From: Rhizobium subbaraonis
Lineage (GTDB): Bacteria > Pseudomonadota > Alphaproteobacteria > Rhizobiales > Rhizobiaceae
NCBI RefSeq assembly: GCF_900220975.1
Contig: NZ_OBQD01000008.1
Coordinates: forward strand, 124,001 to 188,000
Reading direction: 5' to 3'
DNA length: 64,000 nucleotides
Shown here: positions 9,438 through 16,489 of the stretch, piece after piece
Layout of the letters: every line of letters starts with the position of its first letter
Numbering within the stretch: position 1 is the stretch's first letter
Program-made: the position numbers and the translations under genes
Notes under the pieces: generated by a model
The model's database searches: none
The model's input: the letters and a program-made list of their open reading frames with translations, nothing else
Told to the model about the DNA's origin: nothing

Positions 9438-9664
9438 GACGATCCGTTGTTCTTGTGTGCCGAGGCCGTCTGCCTGTCGGAAGCGACCGGCCCGGCTTTG
9501 GCGATTTCGCCGCGCCATTGGACGTGTCGCCCGCGCTTCAGTCTTGTTTCTTCCGCCGCGCTTGTCCAGCATCATTGCGGCCGGCGCCGTCATTCGCTAG
9601 GGCGTCCCCTGTGACGATGAACGGCTCCAGATCGAATGCACAGAAGCGGAAGGCTGCCTGAACG

Positions 9665-9895
9665 ATGACCAATCCCCAGAACCCCGCCGCCGACAGCATC
9701 GGCCGCATTGCCGCTCTCGAAGAGCGTATCGCCCATCAGGACCGCACGATCGAGGAACTTTCCGACCAGTTGACGGAGCAGTGGAAGGTCGTCGAGCAGA
9801 TGCGAGCCAAGCTGGACAAGCTGACCGAGCGCTTCCTCATGCTGGAGGAGAATTCGCTCGAGGCTCCGGCGATCACCCGCCCGCCGCACTATTGA
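9665..9895 (+). CDS. slyX: SlyX family protein
   Basis: 76 aa, mostly one amphipathic coiled coil (residues about 13-62, IAALEERIAHQDRTIEELSD), ending in the PPHY motif of the SlyX family. The function of SlyX is unknown. The gene is on the strand opposite to the transporter genes, between the ATPase gene and the binding-protein gene, and is closed by a strong hairpin at 9912-9954. Confidence 0.82.
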   Translation: MTNPQNPAADSIGRIAALEERIAHQDRTIEELSDQLTEQWKVVEQMRAKLDKLTERFLMLEENSLEAPAITRPPHY

Positions 9896-9911
9896 TGCCG
9901 CAAAATCGCAA

Positions 9912-9954
9912 GAAAAGCCCGCCGGCGTCGACTGACGACGCCGGCGGGCTTTTC
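9912..9954. terminator. Bidirectional Rho-independent terminator
   Basis: A perfect 19-bp inverted repeat (arms 9912-9930 and 9936-9954, loop ACTGA), with A-rich and T-rich ends in both directions. It sits between the convergent slyX and BMP binding-protein genes and can serve both. Confidence 0.92.
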
Positions 9955-9967
9955 ATTTCAGCGGCAA

Positions 9968-10960
9968 TCAGTAGGGGCAGGATTCGTCCGACATGTAGTC
10001 GTGGACGGTTACCGTACCGGCGATGATGTCGGCCGTCGCCTTGTCGACCGCGGCCTTCATCTCGGGCGTGATCAGCGCGGCGTTGTTGTCGTCCATCGCG
10101 ACGCCCACGCCATCTTCCTTCAGGCCAAGCACGTTGACGCCGGGCGTAAACTTGCCGTCGTTGGCCGACTTGAAGGCATCGTAGACGGCGACGTCGACGC
10201 GCTTGAGCATCGAGGTCAGCACCTTGCCCGGATGCAGCATGTTCTGGTTGGAATCGACGCCGATGCCGAGCTTGCCCGCATCCGCGGCTGCCTGCAGGAT
10301 GCCGACGCCCGTGCCGCCTGCGGCATGGTAGACGACGTCCGAGCCCTGGTCGAACTGCGACTTGGCGATTTCGCCGCCCTTGACCGGGTCGTTCCAGGCG
10401 TCAGGCGTGGTGCCGGTATAGGCTTCCAGAACGTTGACGTCGGAGCCGGTCGACTTCGCGCCGCCGATATAGCCGCAGGCGAACTTGTGGATCAGCGGAA
10501 TGTCCATGCCGCCGACGAAGGAGACGGTCTTGGACTTCGACGCCATGGCGGCCATGATGCCGGCCAGCCACGAGCCTTCCTCTTCCTTGAAGACGACGGA
10601 GCGCACGTTCGGCTTGTCGACGACCATGTCGATGATGGCGAACTTCGTGTCCGGATACTCGGCCGCGACCTTTTCCAGCGTGGCGGCCCAGGAGAAGCCG
10701 GCCATCACGATCGGGTTGTTGCCGTCGCCGGCGAAGCGGCGGAGCGCCTGCTCGCGCTGGGCGTCGTTGGCGATCTCGAAGTCGCGGTAATCGATGCCGG
10801 TCTCTGCCTTGAATTTCTCGGCGCCGTTGAAGGCGGCTTCGTTGAAGGATTTGTCGAACTTGCCGCCGAGATCGTAGATGATCGCCGGCTTGATGTCGGC
10901 CGCAAGAGCCGTCGCCGACATGGCCGCCGTGGCAAGGAAAGTGATCAAGGTTTTTTTCAT
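9968..10960 (-). CDS. BMP family ABC transporter substrate-binding protein
   Basis: 330 aa. It has an N-terminal signal peptide of about 20 residues ending ALA, then a mature domain beginning ADIKPAIIYDLGGKFDKSFN, the opening of BMP/Med/PnrA nucleoside-binding proteins. Other family segments are GFSWAATLEKVAAEYPDTKFA and the VYHAAGGTG loop. There is no lipobox cysteine, so it should be a free periplasmic protein rather than the lipoprotein seen in Gram-positives and spirochaetes. It almost certainly feeds the ATPase/permease complex encoded leftward. Transcription would have to read through the terminator and antisense slyX, or the two parts have separate promoters. Confidence 0.9.
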   Translation of the reverse strand: MKKTLITFLATAAMSATALAADIKPAIIYDLGGKFDKSFNEAAFNGAEKFKAETGIDYRDFEIANDAQREQALRRFAGDGNNPIVMAGFSWAATLEKVAAEYPDTKFAIIDMVVDKPNVRSVVFKEEEGSWLAGIMAAMASKSKTVSFVGGMDIPLIHKFACGYIGGAKSTGSDVNVLEAYTGTTPDAWNDPVKGGEIAKSQFDQGSDVVYHAAGGTGVGILQAAADAGKLGIGVDSNQNMLHPGKVLTSMLKRVDVAVYDAFKSANDGKFTPGVNVLGLKEDGVGVAMDDNNAALITPEMKAAVDKATADIIAGTVTVHDYMSDESCPY

Positions 10961-11101
10961 CGTGCAGCCCTGTTGCTATTGATTTTTTTGGGTCCTCCCG
11001 CACGTCCCGTAAAGTGACTGTCTGCGGAGTGCCGACCCTGTTCCCTAGGATCGGACGCGGCGATCCTTGCACGCCGCCAGCAAAATTTCACGACAATTTT
11101 T

Positions 11102-11692
11102 TCAAGTGGTAAAAAAACGTTGCGGGCCTGTCAGGCCCGCAATTCGCTTCTCTCCGAAGGTGTCTCGTTCCGTCATCCGATGGCGCAGGAGACGCCGGTG
11201 CCGCGCAATCCGGTCGCGCACCTTGAGCGCGGTTTGCAACTGTTCGTCTTCGTTGGTGTAGATCGCCGAGCGATACGTCGTGCCGATGTCGTTGCCCTGC
11301 CGCATGCCCTGGGTCGGATCGTGCTGCTCGAAGAAAACCTTCAGAAGCGCCTCTAGGGAAACGGTCTTGGGATCGTATACGACGCGGACGACTTCCGTAT
11401 GACCGGTCAGCCCGGTCGTCGTCTCCTGGTAGGTCGGATTCGGGGTGAAGCCGCCGGAATACCCGACTGCCGTGACGTAGACGCCGGGAATCTGCCAGTA
11501 GAGCCGTTCTGCGCCCCAGAAGCAGCCGAGGCCCAGCAGGATGCTCCGGGTATTGTCGGGATAAGGCTCCTTCAACGGGTTGCCGTTGACGAAGTGCGTC
11601 TCGGCCGTCGGAATGGGCTCCGGCCGGCCGGGCAGGGCGCCCTCAGGCGTCGGCATTGTCGTCTTCTTGTTGAACATGTCGATCAGGAACAC
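11102..11692 (-). pseudogene. msrA: Peptide methionine sulfoxide reductase A with internal out-of-frame deletion
   Basis: From a GTG at 11692 (AAAGGAG 8 bases upstream) the frame encodes a normal MsrA N-terminal part, including GCFWGAE with the catalytic Cys, GHTEVV and [19 protein letters not shown] with the other catalytic residues. After LKVRD (near 11213) the frame turns into unrelated Arg-rich sequence and runs to 11102. In another frame, 11173-11211 encodes [12 protein letters not shown] followed by TGA, the usual MsrA C-terminus. So roughly 40 codons, including the FYYAEDYHQQYL region and one resolving-cysteine region, are missing, and the join is out of frame. The gene is probably inactive or unable to be recycled; a sequencing or assembly error cannot be excluded. 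Confidence 0.75.
11111..11142 (-). terminator. Rho-independent terminator of msrA
   Basis: Read on the minus strand: a 10-bp stem (11120-11129 with 11133-11142, loop of 3) followed by two or three bases and seven T residues (11111-11117). It lies directly behind the original msrA stop at 11173-11175. The frameshifted reading frame of the damaged gene runs into it. Confidence 0.88.
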
Positions 11693-11782
11693 GCGGGATA
11701 CTCCTTTCAGGCCCGGAGGGCCGGGCGTTTTCATAAGCGAGAAAGACAAAACCCCGGCATCTCGCCTCGGAACGTCTCTTTT

Positions 11783-12103
11783 TCAGGCGGTGAAGCGGCC
11801 GGCGAAGGGTCGGCGCTTGTAGCCGATCATCCACAGGAGCAGCGCTACGACCAGCAGCACGATCGCAGCCGGCTGCGACAGCACCCACAACGCCGCCGGG
11901 TCCCAGAGCAAGGGATGCACCCGGTTCATCAGCGTGTCGGCGAGGAACGCGATCGATTCGGGGCTGGCGGCACTCCAGGCAACTGCAAGCGGCGTCAGGA
12001 TGGGAGCGGAGGCTGCAACCGACTGGATGGCGTCCAGCGTCGCGGCCATGATCGCCAGCACCAGCACGCCGAGGCTTAGCATCCTGAAAACGAAGCGTAT
12101 CAT
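11783..12103 (-). CDS. Small membrane protein of unknown function
   Basis: 106 aa from ATG 12103, with GGAG 11 bases upstream; an extension to 12190 is possible but not signal-like. It has one hydrophobic segment at the N-terminus (about 5-25, FRMLSLGVLVLAIMAAT), a central amphipathic part (NRVHPLLWDPAALWVLSQP) and a second segment at about 75-95 (AAIVLLVVALLLWMIGY), then a basic C-terminus. This suggests an inner membrane protein with both ends in the cytoplasm. I do not recognise a family with known function. It is the upstream neighbour of msrA on the same strand. Confidence 0.65.
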   Translation of the reverse strand: MIRFVFRMLSLGVLVLAIMAATLDAIQSVAASAPILTPLAVAWSAASPESIAFLADTLMNRVHPLLWDPAALWVLSQPAAIVLLVVALLLWMIGYKRRPFAGRFTA

Positions 12104-12243
12104 CGTGGTTGTCACTCCGGGAGAGGCGGGGGAGGGCCGGCCGGTTCCATGCTTCTGCACATAGATAAGGGGCGCTGTGTCCCGTTGCAATCGGCCGCCC
12201 GATTGCTTCTGAAGGCGCGCGTCAAATTTCTGTCAGAAAGCGG

Positions 12244-12271
12244 TTGATCCCGCCGCCATCATCGGTATATA
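12244..12271 (+). promoter_or_regulatory. Putative promoter of tRNA-Ser
   Basis: TTGATC at 12244-12249 and TATATA at 12266-12271 with a 16-bp spacer, a reasonable sigma-70-type promoter for this GC-rich genome. It would give a 5' leader of about 60 bases before the tRNA. Confidence 0.45.
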
Positions 12272-12340
12272 TCGCGCCGTCCCGCCAACTTGAAACAGCC
12301 TGGCGGTCCGCGCCGGATTGACCACCGGCCGTCAGCGGAT

Positions 12341-12430
12341 GGACAGGTGGCCGAGTGGTTGAAGGCGCACGCCTGGAACGCGTGTATAGGGGAAACTCTA
12401 TCGAGGGTTCGAATCCCTCTCTGTCCGCCA
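12341..12430 (+). tRNA. tRNA-Ser (anticodon GGA)
   Basis: 90 nt including an encoded CCA end. The acceptor stem pairs GGACAGG with TCTGTCC. The D-arm reads GCCGAGTGGTTGAAGGC, the anticodon loop has GGA between CCT and AC, the long variable arm of class II tRNAs is present (ATAGGGGAAACTCTAT), and the T-arm has GGTTCGAATCC. It decodes UCC/UCU. No integrase or other mobile gene adjoins it. Confidence 0.97.
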
Positions 12431-12668
12431 TATTCCCAAATGTCCGACCCGAACACCTTGAATTCGCGCACTCGTCAGCAAGAAGACCGCCTGCGATCAC
12501 AGCACGATGCCTGATTGCTATCGTTGCGTGCTGATGATGCGCCAGCCGAGCAGGGTCAAGAGGATCGTCGTCAGCGGATCGAGCAGATGAAGAAGCAGAA
12601 GCCGGCGCAGCCGATCGTGCCGACGCCGAATGCCTCTGCCATGTGCGCGCCGCAGCTGTTCCAGGTCC

Positions 12669-13373
12669 TCACGGACACCATGATTCGCGCTGGCCGGTCC
12701 AGGGGCGGGCATAGCCACGGGCCACGAGCACGTCGCCGATCGACTTTCCGTTGCGAACGACGATCCGCAGCTTGCGGCCGTACTGGTCCTCGTCGATCGG
12801 CTTCCATGCCGCAAGTTCGAAAGCGCCGGCATTGAGCAGCAGGCGAAGCGCCTCCTTCGCGTCGCCGCCCAGATTGCGTTCGCGGTCGCATTTGGCTTCC
12901 TTCGTCGCCGGCACATAGATGTCCGCCAGCCGGATCTTCGCGCCTCGATAGACGAAATTGCCCCCGTCGATGACGCAGTTGTCCTGCTTTATCCCGCAAT
13001 AGAAGAAGGCCGTCCCGCCTGCGGCCTGGCTGGGCGGCGCGGGAATCGGCTGCGGCGGCAACAGCGGCCTCGTGTCGGGGGTTGGTGCCGCGGCGGCTGC
13101 GGGCATAGGCGGGCGCTTTTCAGTCGGTTCGGCCAGCTTTGGCGGCACGCGGTGCGGCGGCTCGGCCGGCTTGGGCCGTGTGGCCGGCTGTTCGGTGAGG
13201 CGAATCGTATTGCCTGGCCGAAGCAGGCTCGTCAGGCCGTCCAGATTCTCGCGTGCAACGATCGCGACGATGATCGCCACACCCAGTGCGTACCAGGGCC
13301 ACATGCGCTGCCGTGCCGACGACGGCTTGCGGATTCCGGACGAGCGGCGTTTTCGCGGTTTTTTGGAGGGCAT
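12669..13373 (-). CDS. Membrane-anchored staphylococcal-nuclease-like protein, probably non-catalytic
   Basis: 234 aa. It has a basic N-terminus, one membrane helix (about 24-41), a long Pro/Ala-rich linker (about 60-118) and a C-terminal SNase-fold domain (about 120-228) that would lie in the periplasm. The fold is recognised from IDGGNFVYRGAKIRLADIYVP and DQYGRKLRIVVRNGKSIGDVLVARGYARPW. Aligned by eye to staphylococcal nuclease, Arg148 and Arg200 correspond to catalytic Arg35 and Arg87. However, the calcium/catalytic positions Asp21, Asp40 and Glu43 appear as Gly138, Tyr153 and Ala156, so nuclease activity is doubtful. Similar proteins in rhizobia are annotated thermonuclease family proteins. 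It has no operon partners. Confidence 0.72.
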   Translation of the reverse strand: MPSKKPRKRRSSGIRKPSSARQRMWPWYALGVAIIVAIVARENLDGLTSLLRPGNTIRLTEQPATRPKPAEPPHRVPPKLAEPTEKRPPMPAAAAAPTPDTRPLLPPQPIPAPPSQAAGGTAFFYCGIKQDNCVIDGGNFVYRGAKIRLADIYVPATKEAKCDRERNLGGDAKEALRLLLNAGAFELAAWKPIDEDQYGRKLRIVVRNGKSIGDVLVARGYARPWTGQRESWCP

Positions 13374-13606
13374 GTTCTATTCCGGAATCGCTGGCTGAGC
13401 TGCTGCGGTAAGTACGCCCGCTTCGTCCTGGATGTCAAAGCGGCGCGCGCCGCGCGGCTATCGGAAGGGCCTGCAAAGGCTCTCCATGTCAGGCGTATAC
13501 TTTTCGTTACTTTTCCCGTTCAAACTTTTTTGTTCATCTGGCGTTCAGAAAAGGCCGGTGCGGAGCAGCGCATTGGGATAGTCTGTGTGCTGAAAGGAGG
13601 GCCGCC

Positions 13607-13741
13607 ATGATTCGCACCACCCTGTCCGTGACGGTTTTTGTCACGTTCGTAGCCGTCATGTTCGGACTGGCTTTGGTTCCCGAGATGGTCGACCACTACA
13701 CCGTGTCCGGCCAGGCCGATCAGGTAGCCGTCGTCGAGTAA
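13607..13741 (+). CDS. Small 44-aa membrane peptide
   Basis: An ATG with a very strong ribosome-binding site (AAAGGAGG, 6 bases upstream) opens a 44-residue frame ending TAA. It begins MIRTTLSVTVFVTFVAVMFG, a hydrophobic helix of about 18 residues, followed by a short polar tail ending QVAVVE. It could be a single-pass membrane or secreted small protein. I recognise no family. Support comes from the ribosome-binding site and the peptide's hydrophobic pattern. Confidence 0.55.
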   Translation: MIRTTLSVTVFVTFVAVMFGLALVPEMVDHYTVSGQADQVAVVE

Positions 13742-14182
13742 TACGGAACAACGCCTGAAACGAAATGCCCGGGCTATGATTGAACGGCAGCCGCATTGCG
13801 CGCGCTGCGGGCTATCGAACGATCTAGCTGCTCGATAATTCGAGCTAGATTGTGGAATTCCGCTTGGCGCAAACAATGATTGCACCTAAGCTTTTCTGCG
13901 TGGCGCCGGCGTCACCTCAGAAAATGCCCCAACCTGTGCCTCCCGGCGCCCGCACAGCGCCGGGCTCTTCTTGTCTGGTGACCGGTTCATTTCCATCGCA
14001 TGCGAACGCTGAACACATTTGGCGGTTGCAGGAACTTCCGCCGTTTCCGCCCGTTGTTCGGCATGTGTGGCAAGAGGGCTTGCCGCCGAATAGGGATCGG
14101 AGGCCGGCAATCCGCGGTCTGTTTTGTCTGGCGAGGCACTGCTTGCCTTCCGATCGGTTTCAACAAGGAAAGGGAGATCACC
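13742..14182. other. Structured intergenic region with two strong hairpins
   Basis: 441 bp without a convincing gene. It holds an inverted repeat at 13822-13850 (11 paired bases, a 3-base bulge, a TAAT loop) and a second hairpin at 13942-13964 (8-bp GC stem, 7-base loop) followed by CTCTTCTT on the plus strand, which could end a transcript starting upstream. A 143-codon open frame across this region has atypical composition and no ribosome-binding site, and I do not accept it. Confidence 0.5.
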
Positions 14183-14509
14183 ATGGCAGAGTTGGACGCC
14201 CAGACGCAGCTTGCGAGCCTTCGCGAGGAAATCGACAGGCTGCGAAAGGAAATGTCTGCCCAGGCGAGCGAAGTGGTGGATGAAGCGCGCGACCGCGCCG
14301 GTCGAGCCGGAAAGTCCATGCGTGCTGCCGCCCGTCACGGCGCAGGGTATGTGCGTTCGGAGGGCGCGGCTGTTGCGGATACAGCCCGGGAACACCCCGC
14401 CGCGGTCTCCACGCTCGTCCTTGTCGCCGGCCTTGCCGGTGTCGCCGTCGGATATCTGCTGGCATTGGCCAGCGAACACCCCTCGCGCAGCAGCCGCTAC
14501 TGGCGTTGA
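14183..14509 (+). CDS. DUF883/ElaB-like membrane-anchored protein
   Basis: 108 aa with AAAGGGAG 6 bases before the ATG. The N-terminal half is a charged helix (LREEIDRLRKEMSAQASEVV, then an Ala/Arg-rich stretch). A single C-terminal membrane helix follows (about 77-97, VSTLVLVAGLAGVAVGYLLAL), ending in a polar tail. This is the architecture of ElaB/YqjD/DUF883 inner-membrane proteins, some of which bind ribosomes in enterobacteria; that role is not shown here. A second protein of similar design is encoded convergently at 14583-14924. Confidence 0.68.
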   Translation: MAELDAQTQLASLREEIDRLRKEMSAQASEVVDEARDRAGRAGKSMRAAARHGAGYVRSEGAAVADTAREHPAAVSTLVLVAGLAGVAVGYLLALASEHPSRSSRYWR

Positions 14510-14552
14510 GGCGACTGACGGCCGGCTTCGATGAAGAATGGTCGCCCGGCTG

Positions 14553-14579
14553 CTGCCGGCCGCATATTGCGGCCGGCAG
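14553..14579. terminator. Perfect 12-bp hairpin between convergent genes
   Basis: Arms 14553-14564 and 14568-14579 are perfectly complementary, with a TAT loop, placed between the two convergent DUF883-like genes. There is no T-run on either strand, so it is a terminator-like or RNA-stabilising hairpin rather than a classic intrinsic terminator. Confidence 0.6.
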
Positions 14580-14582
14580 GCG

Positions 14583-14924
14583 TCAGCGTCGGCGCAAGCC
14601 GAAAAGATAGCCGACGAGTGCCGCGCCGAAGAGCGCCCCGAGTGGGTTGGCGGCAACCGCGACGCGCACTTCCTCCCGAACCGAATTGACGCGGGAAACC
14701 GCATATTGCCCGGTGTTCTCGGCAATCACGCCGAGGGTATCGCGCAGCTGCGCCACCTCGGCCTTCAGAATTTCCAGCTGTTCCGTGATTGCCGCCTTCG
14801 CCGCTTCCGCATTGGCGTCGGCACCGTATGCGCCGAGGGTATCTTCGACGGTTTTGTCCGACTTCGTGGAAGGTTCGACGACGCCGAGCGGCGCGCGGCG
14901 GCCTGGCTGCTTTTCATCTGCCAT
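14583..14924 (-). CDS. DUF883/ElaB-like membrane-anchored protein, second copy
   Basis: 113 aa from ATG 14924, with CCAGGAG 7 bases upstream; the longer reading to 14990 lacks support. A polar N-terminus is followed by a coiled-coil segment (ITEQLEILKAEVAQLRDTLG) and a C-terminal membrane segment (VAANPLGALFGAALVGYLFG) ending LRRR. The NPLGALFGAALVGYLFGL motif is the hallmark of ElaB/DUF883 proteins. Its upstream region carries a CtrA box at 15041-15056, 117 bp before the start codon. Confidence 0.7.
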   Translation of the reverse strand: MADEKQPGRRAPLGVVEPSTKSDKTVEDTLGAYGADANAEAAKAAITEQLEILKAEVAQLRDTLGVIAENTGQYAVSRVNSVREEVRVAVAANPLGALFGAALVGYLFGLRRR

Positions 14925-15040
14925 TGCAGTTCTCCTGGGTGCAGTACCTTGTCTTGGATGAACTAGAGATACCTGTGTCGGGTTCCCCAAAAAGGCAAAT
15001 CATTCCGCGCTGCGCCTTGTCTGCGGATCTTTTCCGGTCC

Positions 15041-15056
15041 TTAACCATTTGTTAAC
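15041..15056. promoter_or_regulatory. Perfect CtrA-type box
   Basis: TTAAC-CATTTG-TTAAC, an exact match to the full CtrA consensus TTAAC-N6-TTAAC known from Caulobacter and rhizobia. It lies between the minus-strand DUF883-like gene (start 117 bp away) and the plus-strand candidate sRNA/AEC gene. The sequence fits the consensus; regulation by CtrA is inferred. Confidence 0.6.
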
Positions 15057-15099
15057 CAAAGCCGCCGATGCTGAGGCAATCGGAGCTGCACCGTCTTCT

Positions 15100-15266
15100 G
15101 TCACACGGCTGTTACCGTGAGCTCTTAGAAGGTGTGCCTGAGGCGCTCGACACCATGCGCCGAAGAGTTTCGGTTCGTTCTTGCTGACCACGGATGTACT
15201 GGCAGCAGACGGATCGCTTCCCGCCACAGGCGGGAATGAGGAAGCGGGGCAAGTCCCCGCTTTTTT
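15100..15266 (+). ncRNA. Candidate small RNA ending in a Rho-independent terminator
   Basis: No gene precedes the strong plus-strand terminator at 15242-15266, so it must end an untranslated transcript. Upstream are a hairpin at 15142-15161 (GGCGC/GCGCC) and a perfect 8-bp stem at 15218-15236 (TTCCCGCC/GGCGGGAA, loop ACA). Several stems plus a terminator is the usual layout of rhizobial trans-acting sRNAs. The 5' end is a guess, and no known sRNA family is recognised. Confidence 0.4.
15242..15266 (+). terminator. Rho-independent terminator
   Basis: 8-bp stem AAGCGGGG / CCCCGCTT (15242-15249 and 15255-15262), loop CAAGT, T-run to 15266 on the plus strand. It stands about 110 bp upstream of the AEC transporter gene with no coding gene before it. 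Confidence 0.85.
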
Positions 15267-15378
15267 CATTTCGCGCGGGAGTGGACCGCGCCATCCGCTT
15301 CCGCTACCGATTGCAGATGAAGGTGCTGCGCACTCGCGCGCGCTCCGCTCCGTTTCTCCCGTCGCGTGCGCCCATTCC

Positions 15379-16326
15379 ATGACCGATACTGCAACGAACG
15401 TCATCCCCCTCTTTGCGCTCATTCTGCTCGGCTGGATGCTCGTGAAGGCGGGGTATCTCAAGCCCGCCGTCGGCGAGGCGCTCGGGGAGTTCGTCTTTCG
15501 GGTTGCCGTCCCGGTGCTGCTGTTCAGGACGATCGCGGAGGCGACGTTCGAAGGCGACTCGCCCTGGCGCATCTGGGTGGCCTATTTCAGCGGGGTCGCC
15601 GTGACCTGGGCGATCGCCCATCTGGTGGCAACGCTCGTCTTCCTGCGCGATCGCCGTTACGGCGTGCTGGCCGGTGTGTCGGCCGCCTTTGCCAACACCG
15701 TCTTCATCGGGCTGCCGCTGGTTTCTCGCATCGTGGGCGAAGACGGGCTGGTGGCGATCTCCGTTCTCCTGTCGGTACATCTGCCGGTGATGATGATCGC
15801 CGGCTCGGTACTGATGGAGCTGGCGGAGCGCAAGGAGGGGACGCGACCTGCGCAGAGCGCCGCCAGCCTCGTGCTCGGGCTCAGCCGCAGCCTGGTGCGC
15901 AATCCGCTGGTCATCGGCCTTGTTTGCGGCGCATTGTTTCATCTCTTCGACGTCCCGCTTGAAGGCCCCGCAAAGATCGTCGTGGATCAGCTTGCCTCGG
16001 TCGCGGCACCGGCAGCCCTTGTCTCGATCGGTATGGCGCTGGTGAAATACGGCCTTCGCGGCAATGTAGCCCCGGCCATCGTCATGTCGGCCTTCAAGCT
16101 CTTCCTGCTGCCCGCCTGCGTCTTCTTTGCCTGCCGCCTCGTCGGTCTGGACCAGGACTGGACGACTGCGATCGTGCTGACGTCGGCCGTTCCGACGGGC
16201 GTCAATGCCTGGCTGCTGGCCAACCACTTCAATGTCGGGCATGCGCTGGCGTCGTCGACGATCACAATATCGACCATGGCGGGCGTCGTCAGCGTCTCGT
16301 TCTGGGCGTGGCTCCTGGGGGCGTGA
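15379..16326 (+). CDS. AEC family transporter (auxin efflux carrier type)
   Basis: 315 aa from ATG 15379 (MTDTATNVIPLFALILLGW); longer in-frame starts would add a non-hydrophobic tail. It has about ten membrane helices in the 5+5 arrangement of the AEC superfamily, with the characteristic FVFRVAVPVLLFRTIAE near the N-terminus and ASVAAPAALVSIGMAL in the second half. Bacterial members export or import small carboxylates such as malate; the substrate here is unknown. No clear ribosome-binding site precedes the ATG. It converges on cycM, with a shared terminator. Confidence 0.85.
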   Translation: MTDTATNVIPLFALILLGWMLVKAGYLKPAVGEALGEFVFRVAVPVLLFRTIAEATFEGDSPWRIWVAYFSGVAVTWAIAHLVATLVFLRDRRYGVLAGVSAAFANTVFIGLPLVSRIVGEDGLVAISVLLSVHLPVMMIAGSVLMELAERKEGTRPAQSAASLVLGLSRSLVRNPLVIGLVCGALFHLFDVPLEGPAKIVVDQLASVAAPAALVSIGMALVKYGLRGNVAPAIVMSAFKLFLLPACVFFACRLVGLDQDWTTAIVLTSAVPTGVNAWLLANHFNVGHALASSTITISTMAGVVSVSFWAWLLGA

Positions 16327-16443
16327 TCTGGCCGCGGCAATGCTTTCTCCGCGCGGCGCGCAGGGCGCCCAAGGCTGACCGGGCGGCTTTGCCGCTCCGG
16401 CAAGCGCGGATATCCGCCGCCCTGCGGCAGAGGCCTCAAACGA

Positions 16444-16468
16444 AAAACCCGGCCATTGGCCGGGTTTT
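16444..16468. terminator. Bidirectional Rho-independent terminator
   Basis: Perfect 11-bp stem (16444-16454 and 16458-16468), loop ATT, with four A residues at one end and four T at the other. It lies between the convergent AEC transporter and cycM genes. Confidence 0.9.
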
Positions 16469-16489
16469 GAAATCGAGTGTCAGGCAGGA

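Noticed and set aside
10961-11101. Possible purine or related riboswitch before the nucleoside-binding protein gene
   Set aside because: I found no conserved purine-riboswitch core words or any other riboswitch signature in this leader.
11701-11726. Hairpin GCCCGG/CCGGGC directly upstream of the msrA ribosome-binding site
   Set aside because: Only a 6-bp stem with no T-run on the msrA strand. It could mask the ribosome-binding site, but such short GC stems are frequent here.
12341-12430. tRNA-Ser as an integration site of a genomic island
   Set aside because: No integrase, direct repeat of the tRNA 3' end or composition break is visible around it.
12518-12668. A hydrophobic stretch on the minus strand (LDPLTTILLTLLGWRIIS) near the end of the nuclease-like gene
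   Set aside because: It resembles a small membrane protein, but no start codon with a ribosome-binding site lies in the same frame, and a neighbouring frame starting MAEAFGVGTIG stops before reaching it. It could be a decayed gene; not supported enough to list.
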